NCBI RefSeq assembly: GCF_965278975.1
Contig: NZ_OZ257126.1
Location: 3,100,001 to 3,164,000, forward strand
Source of the DNA: Ferrovibrio sp965278975
GTDB taxonomy: Bacteria; Pseudomonadota; Alphaproteobacteria; Ferrovibrionales; Ferrovibrionaceae
Length of the DNA: 64,000 nucleotides
Direction of reading: 5' to 3'
The notes under the pieces are model-generated. The model had not been told where the DNA came from, did not search any database, and saw only the letters and a list, made by a program, of their open reading frames with translations. Positions 62,887 to 64,000 of the stretch are shown in pieces. How positions within the stretch are numbered: position 1 is the first letter of the stretch; every line of letters starts with the position of its first letter. Position numbers and translations under genes: made by a program.

Positions 62887-64000
62887 ATGACAGAAAATCT
62901 CGTTCTCGATGCCGTTCGCAATCGCCGCGACGAAGCCGATATTTCCTTCTGGGATCGGCTGTTCGCAGTGTGGTTCCAGCGCCTGGTCTACACGCAGATC
63001 TGGGAAGACCCGGTGGCTGACATGGCGGCGCTGCAATTGCCCGAGGGCAGCAACATCGTCACCATCTCCTCCGGCGGCTGCAACGCGCTGTCCTACCTCA
63101 CGGCGAAGCCGAAGCAGGTCTATGCCGTTGATCTCAACGAAACACACCTGGCGTTGCTGAAACTGAAACTCGCCGGCCTGCGTGCCTACAGCACCTACGG
63201 CGATTTCTGGCGCTTCTTCGGTGCTGCCGATGATCCCGCCAACCGCGCCGACTACCTGGCGCGCCTGCGGCCTTTGCTGGATGAGCCGGCGCGGCGCTAC
63301 TGGGATGGCCGCGACCTGACGCTGCAACCGCGCTACCGCTATTTCGCCGATGGCTTTTTCCGCCATGGCATGCTTGGCGGCTTCATCGGTTTCGCTCATT
63401 GGGTGGCCGACCGCTGCGGCATCGACCGCGCCGCCTTGCTGCATCCCGATCCGGCCAATCCAGACCGTGTCGATGCCTTGCTGAAAGTCGATACGCTGTT
63501 CTCGGGCCGCTTCATGCGCTGGCTCTCGGCCAATCCGGCTTTGCTGTTCAGCTTGGGCATTCCGCCGCGCCAGCGCGTGCTGCTGGCGGGCGACGGACCG
63601 GGTGGCCTGGCCGATGTGCTGCGTCAGCGCCTGCTGCGGCTGCTGGCGGATTTTCCTACCAGTGAGAATTACTTCGCCTGGCAGGCGATGCAGCGCCGCT
63701 ATCCCGGTCCGGGTAACCGCTGCCTGCCGCCCTATCTGCAACAGCGGCATTTCGAACAGATGCGGCAGGATGCCGGCCGCGTGCTGCCAGTGCATGGCAA
63801 TATGCGCGATTTCCTGCGCTCGCTGCCGCGCCGCTCGGTGGATGCGGTGGTGCTGCTGGATGCGCAGGACTGGATGGCGGATGCCGAGATCGCCGAGTTG
63901 TGGCAGGCGATTGATGCCTGCGGCAGCGACCAGGTCCGCGTGCTGTTCCGCACTGCCGGCACGGCCTCGCCGTTGCAGACCCCGGTGCTTGGCGATGTTG
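62887..64000 (+). CDS. btaA: BtaA-like S-adenosylmethionine:diacylglycerol aminocarboxypropyltransferase, cut by the right edge
   Basis: The frame is open from the ATG at 62887 (GGAGCC upstream) to the window end, about 371 codons. The sequence matches DUF3419/BtaA: FWDRLFAVWFQRLVYTQIWE, the SAM site VTISSGGCNALSYL, YAVDLNETHLALLKLKL, and SVDAVVLLDAQDWM late in the protein. BtaA transfers the aminocarboxypropyl group of SAM to diacylglycerol, the first step to the betaine lipid DGTS, a phosphorus-free membrane lipid made under phosphate limitation. The N-methyltransferase btaB would be expected just outside the window. Confidence 0.88.
   Translation, partial: MTENLVLDAVRNRRDEADISFWDRLFAVWFQRLVYTQIWEDPVADMAALQLPEGSNIVTISSGGCNALSYLTAKPKQVYAVDLNETHLALLKLKLAGLRAYSTYGDFWRFFGAADDPANRADYLARLRPLLDEPARRYWDGRDLTLQPRYRYFADGFFRHGMLGGFIGFAHWVADRCGIDRAALLHPDPANPDRVDALLKVDTLFSGRFMRWLSANPALLFSLGIPPRQRVLLAGDGPGGLADVLRQRLLRLLADFPTSENYFAWQAMQRRYPGPGNRCLPPYLQQRHFEQMRQDAGRVLPVHGNMRDFLRSLPRRSVDAVVLLDAQDWMADAEIAELWQAIDACGSDQVRVLFRTAGTASPLQTPVLGDV

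Overview
The window is a high-GC, gene-dense piece of an alphaproteobacterial chromosome, most likely a Rhodospirillales-type motile bacterium. This rests on marker content and gene order (lysC-ptsP, rodZ-ispG-hisS-prfA-prmC-DUF4167, ileS-lspA-DUF3035-M16-M16, gcvT-gcvH-gcvPA-gcvPB, ubiG); no genus can be fixed from the sequence alone. Three real genes are easy to miss: a lipoprotein cut by the left edge, the 41-codon rpmJ-type gene at 37008, and a BtaA-like gene cut by the right edge.

Left part (1-9.3 kb): a truncated lipoprotein, an unknown 498-aa protein that may be a decayed GGDEF-EAL protein, hisI, an IscU/NifU-like protein facing a SufE protein, cysS, and the hook operon flgE-flgK-flgL. 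The hook operon is preceded by a textbook sigma-54 promoter. From 9.3 to 19.5 kb nearly everything is on the minus strand: lysC, ptsP, then a run of cell-shape, isoprenoid and translation genes (rodZ-like, ispG, hisS, prfA, prmC) ending with a DUF4167 gene and a strong terminator.

The middle (19.6-25 kb) holds the most distinctive DNA. Between ubiG and the glycine cleavage operon lie two perfect parS centromere sites (34 bp apart, with a degenerate third copy 0.3 kb away), which suggests the window is near the replication origin. Two visibly AT-richer islets sit here: a secreted WD40-type protein, and a two-gene cassette of a Panacea/DUF4065 protein followed by a 242-aa protein of unknown family. 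The cassette is a good candidate for an undescribed toxin-antitoxin pair.

From 25 to 43.7 kb come the glycine cleavage operon under a tandem glycine riboswitch, an Mpo1-like membrane protein, a cyclase-family hydrolase, a chemoreceptor, a ThDP enzyme, a methyltransferase with a regulatory domain, rpmJ with its own promoter and terminator, an orphan coiled-coil membrane protein, and a glycolate oxidase operon (FadR-type regulator plus glcDEF). Glycolate oxidation yields glyoxylate, which transamination turns into glycine, so glcDEF and gcv may serve one C2 route.

The right part (43.7-64 kb) carries small periplasmic and housekeeping genes (LMW phosphatase, rlmJ, secreted glutathione peroxidase, a TipF-like degenerate EAL protein, a HAD phosphatase), then a plus-strand run from a MaoC hydratase through ribF, ileS, lspA, a sensor kinase, a BamF-type lipoprotein, an active/inactive M16 peptidase pair and mutL. 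It ends with an AidB-type acyl-CoA dehydrogenase divergent from a BtaA-like betaine-lipid enzyme. Three intergenic paired palindromes (near 3.2, 35.1 and 43.7 kb) look like one family of REP-like elements.
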